DNA of 64,000 nt from Parastagonospora avenae f. sp. tritici 18332-5 (Eukaryota > Ascomycota > Dothideomycetes > Pleosporales > Phaeosphaeriaceae), in NCBI GenBank assembly GCA_022559985.1, contig JAFJTR010000048.1:62001-126000 (forward strand), in the 5' to 3' direction. The notes below the pieces were generated by a model, which had not been told where the DNA came from, made no database searches, and worked only from the letters and a program-made list of their open reading frames with translations. The position numbers were made by a program, and so were the translations under genes. This document shows, piece by piece, positions 44,484 to 56,695 of this stretch; the first letter of the stretch is position 1, and every line of letters starts with the position of its first letter.

Positions 44484-46671
44484 TTATCCAAGCACAATCT
44501 CGCCAACACTCCCAGGGAAGAAGTCTCGAATGTGCGCTCCCCTCGGGCGGGGAATGGAATGAAGCCAATCCTCACCTATGCAACCACTCGCAAGCAGTTG
44601 AAGCAGTCCAATTCTCTCCGTCACACCACCTCGGTCACGCACGACAATGCCATGATCTGAGGAGAGTACGATGCATTTGAACACTTCAGTGCACAGAGCG
44701 GTATACAGTTCATCGCATTTTTCAATGTCATGGGTAAGCTGAATGAACCAGTATATGTCGAATAATAGATGTGAGGAGTCGTCCATTGCTGCATATCTGT
44801 TGCGTTTATCATCCCAGGACGGGTGTCGTGATTTCTCCTTTAGAAAGGTCGCAATTTCGGTTCCGACCGTGAACAGATCAACGAAAGTGACCTGCAGTAT
44901 CTCTGCTTTGACATGCAAAAGATAGGTGTAAGGTGATACATCATTGCTACCCGCGAAGACCTGATCAATGAGTTCATCCGTCAATGGCGAGATTGTGCCG
45001 TGCCGATTGATCAGACAGAATTTTGGTGAACCAGATTTATCTAATTTAGATGGCATACCAGTCAGCCAAGCTACAGAGGTAGTCCAACCAGCCCATGACC
45101 AGCTGGGGAAGCCAGTCCTTCTTATGGGGGTACTGCCAATAGTGACTGCCCAAGCAAGGCCAAAGGCAAAGACCCGACCTAAGCTTGGAGATTTGGGTAC
45201 CGGGTTGTCAGGGTCCGGCTCGAGCATAGAGAAAAATGCGGTGTTAATAGTAGGTATGCCCCAGAATTGCCTGATGGGGGGGCTATACCGCAGGAAGGAT
45301 GCGAAAAGACCCCGCAACGCGTTCAATATGTCGGACTGATAAGTCAAGATGCACTGCGAATAGATTTCGATATATTGGTGCAGGCTCAAGGTGGATCGCG
45401 GCCGACCAGGACCCATCCCAAATATGTCAGAGCATTGGTCTTCTTCCTCGCTCATTGCAAAAAGCATGCTTTCGTTCCGTCGACAAGTATTGCATTCGAA
45501 TACGACCTGCTCGTCGGTGAAGATCAAGCGCCGGCGAGCGAAGTGATTCTCCTGATATGTCTTTGCATGGATAGGGTCAGCTCGCTTCTGCGTGTAGTGG
45601 ACATATCTCACTTACCCATCCTCTAGTCGCCCAAGTTGATAATTGCATGAGCTTATGAGCATCTACAAAGCCGGAAACCCATGTAGTTCCATTGACTGTG
45701 ATGTGCGGACGTGCCTTACGCAGCCTACTGCTCACTCCCGGAAGTCCAAAAGTTGCATCTTCTCCAGCAGCTGCAATTATCGTGATAGTAGCACAGTGGT
45801 ATATGACGTCCATTGCTGCCAATTGTGCCTGTAGCTCGCTAAAACGTATACTCTGATTTATACAGTATTTATCTACCCAGAGGTATCGAAGACCCAGATT
45901 AAGTGTGATTATTATCGAGTCTTTGACTGTATCTGGAAGTATCTTGGGTAGAGTTCCAGCCGCCTGTTCACCTGATACTGAATCATCAATAACTTGAACT
46001 GACGGCTGTCCCCAAACGTAGCTCAGAGCAACGTATTCGCAGACTTTCGGCGCCTGAACGATACGCCTTGTAACACAGTCGATCAAATTGAAGCCTGGGA
46101 GAGATGTGATGCGAGTCAATAAATCCGAAGTTGGCTCGGGACAGCGCTTGACATGCTGTGTTCGGCAACCTGTAATCCATCCACACAACATCTTCATATC
46201 GACTGAGGCTGTTTGTGGACTGCGGAAAGGCCAATCCCATTGATCGCCAGCACCTCTATAGATAGGATCTCGTGCTACTGTCGTACCGGGCCATTCCATA
46301 TCTCTTTGTGGCGGCAGCGGGATTAAAAAATGACCTTCATCGGTAGAGCTTTGGATGCCTCCTGATGGGATTACAAAGGCTCCGCGAAGGCTTTTCAAGC
46401 GTCCACGTATAGGATCCGATACTTTGTAGGAAAGTACTGGTAGTATGTTTATGGCGCGTAACTCGACGGTACTATCATCGTTGGGTGGAATCCCACCAGG
46501 GTACAGCGTTGCATACCAGAAGCGACAAAAGGCACACGCTGAAAAGTTCCCGGTATTTAGGTCAATGCATATGTCTTCGATTATTTCCTGTCGTTTGATC
46601 ATATATCCTGACGCAAACGTTGCACACTGCGCACAGAAGTCGTCCGTCGTCCAGTCTCTGTGGTCCGCCAT
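44484..46671 (-). CDS. HET-domain protein
   Basis: Two exons, 46671-45616 and 45560-44484, with a 55-bp intron, encode 710 residues. The N-terminus has two Cys pairs (FCAQC, CAFC), possibly zinc-binding. The HET domain begins at about residue 215 with CEYVALSYVWGQPSVQVID. It goes on through LGLRYLWVDKYCINQ and ends at WATRGWTYQENHFARRRLIF, rebuilt across the splice. HET proteins trigger cell death on fusion with incompatible strains, or are of unknown role in large families. The C-terminal half is without a known domain. The gene looks whole: no stop interrupts it. Confidence 0.9.
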
Positions 46672-47202
46672 GGTGTGACAGGCGGCTACGCTTTACAGAA
46701 GGAAAGCTGGCCGTGTGCGGCTTCAGGTGTCCAGGATGGAAGGAGTGCGAGGTTTAGCGTTGACTTCAAGGCCGGTGTCCTGAGGCTGACGAGTATCTAG
46801 TAGATCAAGGAAGCGGGGTAGTTGATGGAGGTCAGCTCGACTTTGGAAATGATGCACGTTCAAGTATAGGCCAATCAAAAATCGGAGCTGAGAGTAGGTG
46901 GCGGCTTAATCTTACGACATAGATAGGCTGGAGGGAAGGCGCAGTGGACAGGGAAGGCGCAAGCAAAGTACACGGGCAAGCGCAGGATAATTTGAGCACT
47001 TGAAGAAAACCGACGGAAATTGACTGATGATGTTCGATTTTCTACAATAATGTGGACCCTTCTCATCGCTTCATCATGGCTTTTGTTCTAGAATCTGTAC
47101 TTAGCAAGTGCACGTTGCAATATACTAACGAAGCACGAGCGACTTATGCTCTCTGCCAACGTTCTAATGCGCGAAACGTTCCTCCTATTCTCGCGACTCC
47201 AT
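46672..47202. other. Intergenic, no gene seen
   Basis: It holds the HET gene promoter and the 3' flank of CHO1. Nothing more was recognised. Confidence 0.5.
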
Positions 47203-48092
47203 CTACGGCTTGGGTATATGTAGGGTCTTGCTGACCATGAGACAGCCATGTAGCACAAACATGAACACAACGGGATGGAACTCCAAGGCCGATCCCTCCA
47301 ACCACAAGCCCAGCGGGATCTGTGCTAGCGTCCAGCCCTTGTACACCCAGAACGCCATAGTCTGCACGAGAATCAAGGACATGGGAATCGGCGTGCCTTC
47401 GAAGTACTGAGACTTGCCAGACGCATCCTTGGGAACCATGGCGACAGTAACGTTGAAGCGCGCAAGACGAGTAAGACCGCAGAGAACGAAGAATGTGAGC
47501 AGGAGGTGATCGACAGGTGTGCGGAGACCGAGACTGAAGGCGGCGGCAGCGGGACCTACACCGAAAGAAACCTGGTTGGTGTTAGTGGTGCAAAGAGGGG
47601 CGCCTAAAGCATATCGGAACCTACCAAGTCGGCGAGAGAGTCCAATTCCTGGCCCATCAGACTGGCCTTCTTCCTCCACCTCGCGACCTTGCCGTCCATA
47701 AAGTCGAAGAACAAGCCAAGGGGCACGAAGCCTAGCGCGAGGTAGAGGTTCGTGTAGTTGTGCGGATTGTCTTGAATGCAGTAGCGGAGCGACGAGAAGA
47801 CGGACATCACACCACAGAAGCCTAATCATATTGTTAGAAACTGTGCATTCCTTCTACTTGGCCAGAAGAGGATGTCCATACCGTTCAGCTCGGTAATGAA
47901 GTCTGCAAGATGGAGGGCGCGGACGAGGGAGAAGTGACCGGCATCCTGGCTAAGTAGACGGACCTGCTTGTCTTGCGCTGTACAGAATTAGTACGTGTCC
48001 TCCTCAAAGACCACTTCATACCACTCACTAAGATCCTCCTTCGGTGGCACAGAGTCCTTAGACGCCTGCGGCGCGCCGTTTCTTCGCGACAT
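47203..48092 (-). CDS. CHO1: Phosphatidylserine synthase CHO1
   Basis: Four exons on the minus strand, 48092-48029, 47977-47882, 47821-47625 and 47571-47203, encode 241 residues. The motif of CDP-alcohol phosphatidyltransferases, D-G-x2-A-R-x8-G-x3-D-x3-D, is complete in DGKVARWRKKASLMGQEL and DSLAD, at about residues 92-114. Several membrane helices surround and follow it (FGVGPAAAAFSLGL, HLLLTFFVLCGLTRLARF). The enzyme makes phosphatidylserine from CDP-diacylglycerol and serine in the ER. The first ~22 residues are polar. The family is absent in this form from animals. Confidence 0.92.
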
Positions 48093-48830
48093 GCTGCCGG
48101 GAGTATGAGGAAGCGGTGTGTTGATGTCGAGTACTAAACAGCCAAGAGGTCTTGGCTAGAAGTTATTAGAAATGAGGAGCGTGGGAGTAGGCGTAAGGGT
48201 CCAAGTCTCGAAGATGTGGGTGTGCTTGTTGTTATGTCGCTCAGGTTGGTGACGCGGATCTTTCATTCAAGTTTAACGAGAACGACCTGCGCACACGCTG
48301 CGTCATAGCCGGGTCTAGCCACAATCGCAGACCGCCATGTGATTTGCCGAGTTCTGCTGTTTGCATGCGACTGCGACTGCGGCTGCGTTTCTACTTGTAC
48401 TTGTCGCAGATACACGCACTTGTCCTAGACATGTTCCCTCAGTCATGAAATGCATCGCAATGTACACGCAGAATTTAGACGTTTTGAGACGTTAAAGAGA
48501 CTCTGATTCCACGGCTCACGAGCGCATGCAGCCCAAAAGTTGTAGACACTGAACATAGAACATGCACCATCCTCTTGACTGTTCTTTTTCACGTTGAAAC
48601 ACAATTGAACTAGATACGAGTCCCGGGCAGCCCTTTCAAACAATGCCCAACACGGCGCCGTATGTTGGATCTTTTACATAGCCCCATTTGAACTCCAAAA
48701 CGCCGTCGAATGATGATCGTGGTATCGGCTGGTAATAGTCGTGACACTCAAGCAATCCATAATAAGGAAGAATGGACCGTCTCGTGGTGCTCAAGGGAAG
48801 GCAAGTGACGAGCTCGAAAGCAAATCACTC
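48093..48830. other. Intergenic between CHO1 and GAR1
   Basis: Some 738 bp upstream of CHO1 and downstream of GAR1, both on the minus strand. No gene or RNA was recognised. Confidence 0.5.
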
Positions 48831-49645
48831 TTAGTAACCTCCACGGCCGCGTCCGCCAAAGCCACCACCACCACCGCGACCACCTCGTGAGAAGCCACCG
48901 CCGCCTCCACCTCTTGAGAAACCACCGCTGCCTCCACGGCCACCGCCAAATCCGCGGGATCCTCCACGTCCACCTCGGTCGCCGAACCCGCCTCGTCCTC
49001 GTGGTGCGCCACGGCCGCGACCTCCACGTGCGCCGCCTCCACGGCCGCCGGCACCAGCTGGCTTCTTAACTCTTGCCGCACCTGGGGCAGGCTTGGGCTT
49101 CGGTAGGAAACGGTCGAGCGGCAGGAGCTTGTCTCCGCCGATGTAGAACTTGTCGCCGGCCTTGAACGACTTCGCTTGTATGCCTTCCTGGGGCTTGATG
49201 GTGAAGAAGACCTGGTTCAATGGGCCGAGGATCTCGTCGACTTTGCCGATGGGAGTCTACACTCGCGATTAGTTTGCTGCATCAACTTCATAAAGTTCGG
49301 ACGTGTATACCTTGTTCTCTAGGTAGACTGGCGCATTGAAGTAGGGGATCTTGGTGTTGATGGATTCGCAGAACATTTCGTTCTCGACGTCGTGCACAAA
49401 CTTGCCCATCTCTGAAAGGCTATTAGCTGTGTCATGGCCGTGCGATTTGGACGCGCATACCGAAGACCTGGTCTGGAGGTCCAAACGAACGTTCTCCGCC
49501 GAAACCACCGCGTCCTGCTCATGTCAGCTATAGCTCCTGCAGAGCTTCTGCGCCAGTACTACACACCTCCACGGGGAGTAAATCCGCCCCTTGAACCGCC
49601 GAAACTGCCGCCTCGGCCTCCGCGAGGTGTACCACGGAAAGACAT
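48831..49645 (-). CDS. GAR1: H/ACA snoRNP subunit GAR1
   Basis: Four exons on the minus strand, 49645-49567, 49514-49461, 49411-49311 and 49256-48831, encode 219 residues. A short RGG-rich start (MSFRGTPRGGRGGSFGG) precedes the Gar1 core: GPPDQVFEMGKFVHDVENEM, KIPYFNAPVYLENKTPIGKV, ILGPLNQVFFTIKPQEGI. The C-terminus (about 150-219) is a long glycine/arginine-rich (RGG) tail. Gar1 is one of four H/ACA proteins that direct pseudouridine formation in rRNA and snRNA. It lies head to head with the threonyl-tRNA synthetase, 399 bp between start codons. Confidence 0.94.
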
Positions 49646-50044
49646 ATTGTGTGCGATGTGTTGTGTGCAATCGGGATGCGGAGCTGGACCTTCTCGTAGC
49701 TTAGAGTTGGAAGTTCGCGAAAGAAATCTTCGAGGAAAGTCGCGACCAATCGGCGCCACGTTTTGCCGACGGATTCTTGGGCAGGAACCCCACCAGTGCA
49801 CTTGCCAAGACCTATGGTGGGCTGTCGCGCGCCGAGGGGTTCCAAAATTGTAGCTTCGATCCAGTAGTGAATGTCCTTAGACTTGATTCTTTACACTCAT
49901 TTGGGATCAGTTCAGACCACCAGATCCTTTTCCAATCACAGGTTCCTCCATATCTAAAGTGATTTTACTTGGCGCATTGCTTGACTCAGAGCTGCCCTTA
50001 TATTACACAACCCTCCGCTTCCGACTCGACACAAGACAGCAAAT
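49646..50044. promoter_or_regulatory. Shared upstream region of GAR1 and threonyl-tRNA synthetase
   Basis: The two start codons are 399 bp apart on opposite strands, so this stretch must hold both promoters. No particular site could be assigned by eye. Two genes for making proteins and rRNA here may be regulated together, which is inference. Confidence 0.5.
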
Positions 50045-52517
50045 ATGGCGGAAGCGGTCAAAGATGCTGTTAACCAGGCGGTTGAAGGCGTGAAGAATCT
50101 TGCGGTATCCGCAGAACAGAAGGCAGAACAAAAGGCTCCGAAGCCCAAGAAGGAAAAGAAAGCCAAGGGAGGGGACGCAGATGGTCGTCCTCTGATGCTT
50201 GACCCGGCGCCGGCATATATCGATCATCGCGTGCAGATCTTGTAAGCTGAGGTGATGCCATCTGGAAGTATCCAGCTAACACTTCGCAGTGAGAAGCTCA
50301 AAGCGAAGTACGATGAAGAGATCGCTCAGAAGCCTCGAGGTAGCCTACTGCGCATCGAATGCACGCCATAGCTCTAACAATATCTGACAGAGAACATCAA
50401 CATCTCACTTGGCGACGGAAAGATCATTGAGGGCAAGTCATGGGAGACTAGCCCGGCAGACATTGCCCGAGGCATTAGCAAGAGCTTGTTCGAGCGCACC
50501 GTAATCGCGCGCCTCGACAAAGGCACACCTGAAGAGACGCTGTGGGATCTTGAGCGACCATTGGAGAAGAGCTGCAAGCTTGAGCTCCTGCCATTTGATG
50601 ACCCAGAAGGCAAGAAGGTGTTCTGGCACTCCAGTGCGCACATTTTGGGAGAAGCATCGGAGCGTAGATTTGGTTGCGATCTATGCATTGGTCCTCCAGT
50701 GGAAGATGGCTTCTACTATGAGGTAAGGATTGAAAATCAGCACTCATTAGCATTGACTGACATTCACTCAGATGGCGCTACCAGAGAAGGCTGCTGTCGA
50801 GCAAGCAGACTACAAGCCCCTCGAGACCATCGTCAACAACATTGTCAAGGAGAAGCAGGTGTTCCAGCGTCTGGTCCTATCAAAAGAAGACTTGCTGCAG
50901 ATGTTCAAGTCGAACCCCTACAAGCAGCACATCATCAAGGACAAAATCGCAGACGGCACCTCAACAACCGTATACCGCAACGGGCCGCTCATCGATCTTT
51001 GCCGAGGACCTCACGTACCGCATACTGGCAGGATAAAGCAGTTCAAGGTCATGAAGAACTCTGCCTCATACTTCCTGGGCGATGCCAACAACGATAGCTT
51101 GCAGCGTATCTATGGTGTCTCATTCCCGGACAAGGACGCCATGCAGGCTCATCTCAAGTTCCTCGAAGAGGCGGCGAAGCGCGATCACCGCAAGATTGGC
51201 AAGGAACAGGAGCTGTTCTTTTTCCACGAGGCTAGCCCCGGTTCACCTTTCTTCCTACCTCACGGTCAGATCATTTTCAACACACTGCAGGCCTTCCTCC
51301 GAGAAGAGTACTGGAACCGCGGTTACCAAGAGGTCCAATCACCAAACATGTACAGCTCGGCGCTATGGAAGGTCTCGGGTCATTGGCAGCATTACCACGA
51401 GGACATGTTCACATTCGACGTGGAGAAGGAGAAGTGGGGACTCAAGCCCATGAACTGCCCAGGCCACGCCCTCATTTTCAAGCACCGTGAGCGGAGTTAC
51501 CGAGAATTGCCAATCCGCATGGCCGATTTCGGTGTCTTGCATCGCAACGAAGCCAGCGGCGCTCTCACAGGTCTCACACGTGTACGACGTTTCCAACAGG
51601 ACGACACCCACATCTTCTGCACCCAGGACCAGATCACCGAGGAAATCTTCGGACTCTTCGACTTCCTCCGCGCTGTCTACGGCAAGTTCGGCTTCACCTT
51701 CAAGCTGAAGTTAAGCACACGTCCCGAGGGTTTCCTCGGAGAGGTCGAGACATGGAACAAGGCAGAGGCCAAGCTCACCGAGGCTCTGAACCAATTCACA
51801 GCCGAGGGCGGAGGCCAGTGGGAACTCAACCCCGGTGACGGCGCCTTCTACGGCCCCAAGATCGACATCACCATCTCAGACGCCCTCAAGCGCGAATTCC
51901 AATGCGCCACTATCCAGCTCGACTTCCAGCTGCCCAACCAGTTCGAGCTCGAATACATGACGTCCGAAGTCGCCGCCGCCAAGCCCAAGGAAGAGAAAGC
52001 CAAAGAGGACGCCGCCGCACCCATCGAGCAAAAGAAAGAACCTGTAGACCCCAACGCCCCCAAGAAAATCCAACCCCCGCAGCCCGGCTACGCCCGCCCC
52101 GTCATGATCCACCGCGCCATCTACGGCTCCTTCGAGCGCTTCATCGCCATCATCACTGAGCACTTCGCGGGTCGCTGGCCCTTCTGGCTCTCGCCGCGCC
52201 AGGTCATGGTCATCCCCGTCATGCCCAGTGCGAACGACTACGTCAAGGAAGTCCAGGCCGTGCTGCGCAAGAACAAGTTCCACGCGGACATTGACGTGAG
52301 TGGGAACACGATGCAGAAGAAGATCCGCACGGCGCAGTTGAGTCTGTACAACTTTATTATGGTGGTGGGCGCAGAGGAACAGAAGGCAAGGGCGGTGAAC
52401 TGGCGGAATCGAGATGATCAGGCGACGCAGCAGAGGGGCGAGATTGTGCCGCTGGATGAGGCGGTGGAGAAGTTGTGCAAGTTGAGGGATGAGCGGAAGG
52501 TGGAGAATGTGGTTTAG
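50045..52517 (+). CDS. THS1: Threonyl-tRNA synthetase
   Basis: Four exons, 50045-50241, 50290-50339, 50391-50722 and 50772-52517, encode 774 residues. The protein begins MAEAVKDAVNQAVEGVKNLA and a lysine-rich stretch. A TGS domain follows (INISLGDGKIIEGKSWETSP), then the editing domain with HSSAHILGEA (about 161) and DLCRGPH. The class II core has MNCPGH (about 419, zinc cysteine), GVLHRNEASGALTGLTRVRR (motif 2) and VMIHRA (about 638, zinc histidine). The anticodon-binding domain is at the C-terminus. There is no signal for mitochondria, so this should be the cytosolic form. A ~45-residue K/E/A/P-rich insertion at about 590-632 precedes the MIHRA motif, where yeast has only a short link. Confidence 0.95.
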
Positions 52518-52989
52518 GCAGTGATATGAGTATTTGAGGCGATGGTGTGACGGCATTTCCAAAACCGCATGTAACTTCAAGATACAAAATGAACGAATGC
52601 AATGATAACAGAATTTCACGCCAGTGATGCAAGCACAAGTTCCACATCTATGCATAGGTTTCGTAGGTTTCATTTGATAGTCAATACTTCCTATGATGTC
52701 CTCATCTTCTCCAAGCTCTTCTTAGCTTGCCAACATTACCCCTCGTACCATCTATACAATGGTACTGATTCTGTCCAAAATACGCCTGATGCCCCCTTTG
52801 CTGCCATGCCATGCAATGTGTGCTGGAAAAGTAATCTACGTCTTGGTATACTGCTAGTCAAGATGTGTGCTCAACATGTTACTGATACATGTGAAAAGGT
52901 CGTCGGAACTCGGCGGCGTGTGCTTTTGACCTGCACGAGGAGTAGTGCAGCGGAGGTTTGTTGTGTGTAGGTTATGCGTTTGTTTGAAC
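52518..52989. other. Intergenic between convergent genes
   Basis: The synthetase and metalloprotease genes end here tail to tail. The stretch holds both 3' UTRs; nothing else was recognised. Confidence 0.5.
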
Positions 52990-55500
52990 TCAGCGCGTGA
53001 TGATCAGCGCGAAGCCATCGAGCCATGCGGCGCTCGATCCTGAAATGCCACCGATAGTGTAGCCTCTTGGAGGTATGAGTGTGTGCCTTGGATTTGTTAG
53101 TACATTTTGATGGTGAACATGCGATTGTACTTACCCGCTGCCGCCGTTCGCGTTGCCGAACCACTCACTCTTCCGTCCCAGACTTGTCAAAATCTGTAGG
53201 CCATCGATCCAAAGCCCCGCACGTAATGCGAAGCCCAAGAGTAGCTCACCCTTTCGTGTGTCAAGCGTGAAGTCGGTTGGCGAGCCACCTCGCTTGCCGA
53301 AGAGTTGGCTCGTGGCGTCTTCATAGATAAACTCTAGTCCATCTACCGCGTTACCGTGGTAGACCTTGATGGCTACGAGAAGTTTAGTGGAGATGTGCGC
53401 GCTGTCCAAGATTACCTCAAGTGGTTGCGAGCCCTCCATTTGGGAGTAACCAAGCCTGCTACCACGGTAACCAAAACGTCCGCCAGGCATTTTGACGCGG
53501 GCTATCTTCTGGTTCGCGAGGCGACTGAAATCTTCGATAACGTGGGAGCCCCCACCGGCCGAGAATACCTCGACCTTAAGCTTCGACTTTTGCTTGTCCT
53601 TGCCGAGATCACCGCGGAGCGCGGTCTCGTCTAGTGCAACCTGCCGCGGATACTGACCATCCACTTCAGGGAATTCTCGCCAGTGGTGGCACACGTCGTC
53701 GCCCTCTGCAAATAATTCGATCCAAGCAATGCCTGACTTTGAGGTCGCAATTACGCCACCCTGGCCAGGATCAACTGTCCACACTTGTACACTGCCATCG
53801 CCACTGACGTTGCTGTCGATTGGTATCCGGAAGCAGGGGTGGAACCGGAAACGTAGCACATCCAGTCGGTGCCATTTGCATTCATCTGGCGGAAGCACTA
53901 GTCTCTGGCCAGGTGATTTCGTGCGGGTGGAGTAGGGTTCGCGGCAGGTAAAGGTGCGGTTGAACGTTACGTAGTCGCGCAACATGACACCAGATTCTTG
54001 ATGGGGGCAACCAAAGAGGTGACCGGTCTCGTGGAGATGCGCACCAATTCCAATGTTTGCAGCCTCCCAGTTGCTGCCAGACTCGCCGCAGTCGTTCGCG
54101 ACAAAAGCAGTATCGGTTCGGGTACAATCATGGAAAGCTTGGAATACCTCTTCGATGCTAGAAGGATAGCTGTGCAGCGCTTGGGAGCCAAATATGCCCA
54201 GTCCCAACTCTGCCATGCCTCCACCTAGTGCGGCGTGTCCCCGAATCGTTTTCTCTTGGGTGTCCCATTTTGAGTCTAGAAACAGGCATGAAACGTATTG
54301 CTTACTTCCTGGCGGGATGTGAAAGTAATCCTTGACCGCTTCCGCAGCAATGTCGAAGAGCTCGCCCTTCTTCGATCCAGGTCCGTACTGTTGAGCGCGC
54401 TCAAGATCCCGAATTTCTGCGACGCTTCGCTTCGAACGTATGACGTGTATTTTCGCCTGTGTCCGGTACTCGGTGTTGCCCCAGTCTTGGTAACTAAGTG
54501 TACCCGGCTCCCAGGCGTCTTCGAATCTAAAACAACGTCTGCCAAAACCATAGCGATTCATCTGCTCGCCAGTGAATGCTTGCCAAAGATACGCCGCCAT
54601 GCGAAACTTCTTGATGGCGAGCTCCAATCCGTTGCCTTCGCGCTGTATGCGTTCTGGTGGTGCATCGTAGGTCCCTGGAGAATCGTGGCCAAGGATGATA
54701 GCAAGCTGAAGAGGTGGAGACTGAGTCAGAGGCAGGTAATTGATGCTTATGAAGGTAGCATGGCTAGGCACCGAGGTGTTGCCGGTCGAAATTTTGGGCG
54801 AGGTAAAATCGAGGCGTATGCGATTCCATCCAGGCTCGAGGTGAACGAGGGCCTTGAAGTAGGAGTCGTGGACTGGCCAGCATGTGGGTGGGAATCGGCC
54901 CTGATGGTGGTTAACCGTAAGTGAGCCGTCCAGCGGTTTGTTCGTTGTTTCGCCAATCTGTCCGAATATGAGAAGCACTTGCTGATGCACCTGCGCTACA
55001 GTTAGGAACTGCCTCAGGAATCGGATTGTGAACCTACCCAAGAGCCATCGGAAATGGAGATGACGCGCGGCGCAAGCAAGGAAGATTTGTTGACGGAATT
55101 ATGTGAGCCATTCGAGGTGTAAGAGGACAGTCCCTAGACACAATTGTCAGTGCACGTCTGGCGAGGCGTTCTTCATACTCACATTCATACTGTAGCGCTT
55201 GACAGGGTCAGCGCCAGGTCGTTGCGCGCGAGTCGGCGAGCGCATAGGCAGAGGCGTGGGCCCATGTGTCTTGGGCTGGTCCACGTCATTCTCAGTGGTG
55301 GATGTTGCGGGTGTTGTTGACGGGTCTGAGCCCCCAACCTGCGACGAGTTCAAGGTCGAGGAAGACACGCGATGAGAGACGCCCTTTCCGTTGTGTCCAT
55401 TAGCATGGTCGTCTGGGTATGGCTCGTCATGCTTCCCATTCGGCTTAGCAGTCGCAGGGCGGCTGCTCCTTCGCTGCAGGCGGTGGAGGAAAGAAGGCAT
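52990..55500 (-). CDS. Zinc metalloprotease (PF12044-type) with jacalin-like C-terminus
   Basis: Four exons on the minus strand, 55500-55183, 55133-55038, 54990-53135 and 53065-52990, encode 781 residues. The first ~105 residues are basic and polar. The protease part includes AAYLWQAFTGEQMNRYGFGR and the zinc motif HETGHLFGCPH (about 460), which fits HExxHxxGxxH. The C-terminal part repeats G-rich strands (FGYRGSRLGYSQ; GGYTIGGISG, SSAAWLDGFALI) of a jacalin-like lectin fold, the last strand coming from the 76-base final exon. The yeast relative YIL108W and fission yeast SPAC607.06c are putative metallopeptidases without known substrate. No signal peptide is seen, so it is likely cytosolic. 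Confidence 0.88.
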
Positions 55501-56695
55501 GGCCTGTATGGTGCGGCGTTGTGATACTGAATCCTATGTAGACATATGGGTAACGAGCGACGGTCGGCGGAGAGTAAGCAGGCCAAGTATGAGCAAGCTA
55601 TTACGGAGGACGCGTAATACAGCGCGGTCGACGCTGCAGGGTGGGAACACGGATTGTGAATGCAACAATGGCGATAGTTTGGTGATTTATGTTGCCCAAA
55701 GCAAGCAAACGAGTGGTGCCAGAAGATGCTGGAGTTGGAAGCGAGAGTAAGAGATTGGAATGTTGGAGCGTGCTGCTGCTGGGGGATTTGGCATGCACTT
55801 GGAGCTAGGGAAAGAGGCACGTCCAGATTGGTCTTTCTGCGAGACGGTGGAGCTGCCTTTTGTGCTGACAGAGAGCTGCAGCAGGAGCGACACGCGACAA
55901 GCAGAAAATTGCAGCGATTGAGTTGTAATTACAGCTTCTATTTCCATCTACTGTTGCGCAGGTACACAGATGATAAGCTGCACGAGTGACGTTATCTGCC
56001 AAGATGCCGAAGACAGCCGCAACCGTTGGCTCGCGCACGTACATACACGTTAGGCATGCTGGCTGGCGACGACTCCACACGTTCCGTTCTGTCAGTGCCT
56101 CCCGTACATATTCGTACATGAAGTCAACCATGGAAGGAAGCGGCAGCGGAAGACTCTGAAGGGTGACGGCTGCATGCATGGTCTATCGCAACAGTGCGAC
56201 GTGACTACCGCTACGGTGACCACCTGCGCAGACCGATTGTATGCATACAAAGTCGTGCGAGGCCACGGCCATCTCGCCGCTCTCACATGCGCAATCCCAG
56301 GAGGCTTATCCGCTGGCGATAAGGACAGGGATAGTTGTGGTGTGAATGTTTCACGGCTGTAATTTACTCAGCGTTTAAAACAGCCGTCCCCCCTGCTTCT
56401 CGCCAAACGTCCAAGAGCAATCCAAAGGCTCCAGCGCCGGCCACCAGCCCGCTATGGACTCCGAACTAATTATTTCCTGCACTTAAAGCGCCTCTGGTAC
56501 AGCCCTGACACGATTGGGCCTGTGCGGTTGTCGACGTCGGGCTAACTGCTTCCATCCCCTCCTCACATTCCTTGCTGCCGTGACCTCAGCTCCAGGCCCA
56601 TGTGTGTTTCGCCAGCCGCAACCGCCGTGAGACGTCTGCCAGAAGTTATCAACCTCTGATCTCCACTCTGACCCCCGACAACCAAACTCTCCACC
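55501..56695. other. Shared upstream region, no gene seen
   Basis: Divergent genes leave about 1.2 kb between start codons. Short frames overlap on both strands without family motifs. Confidence 0.45.

Noticed and set aside
51876..52673. 265-codon open frame on the minus strand
   Set aside because: It runs opposite the threonyl-tRNA synthetase C-terminal half and has no family resemblance.
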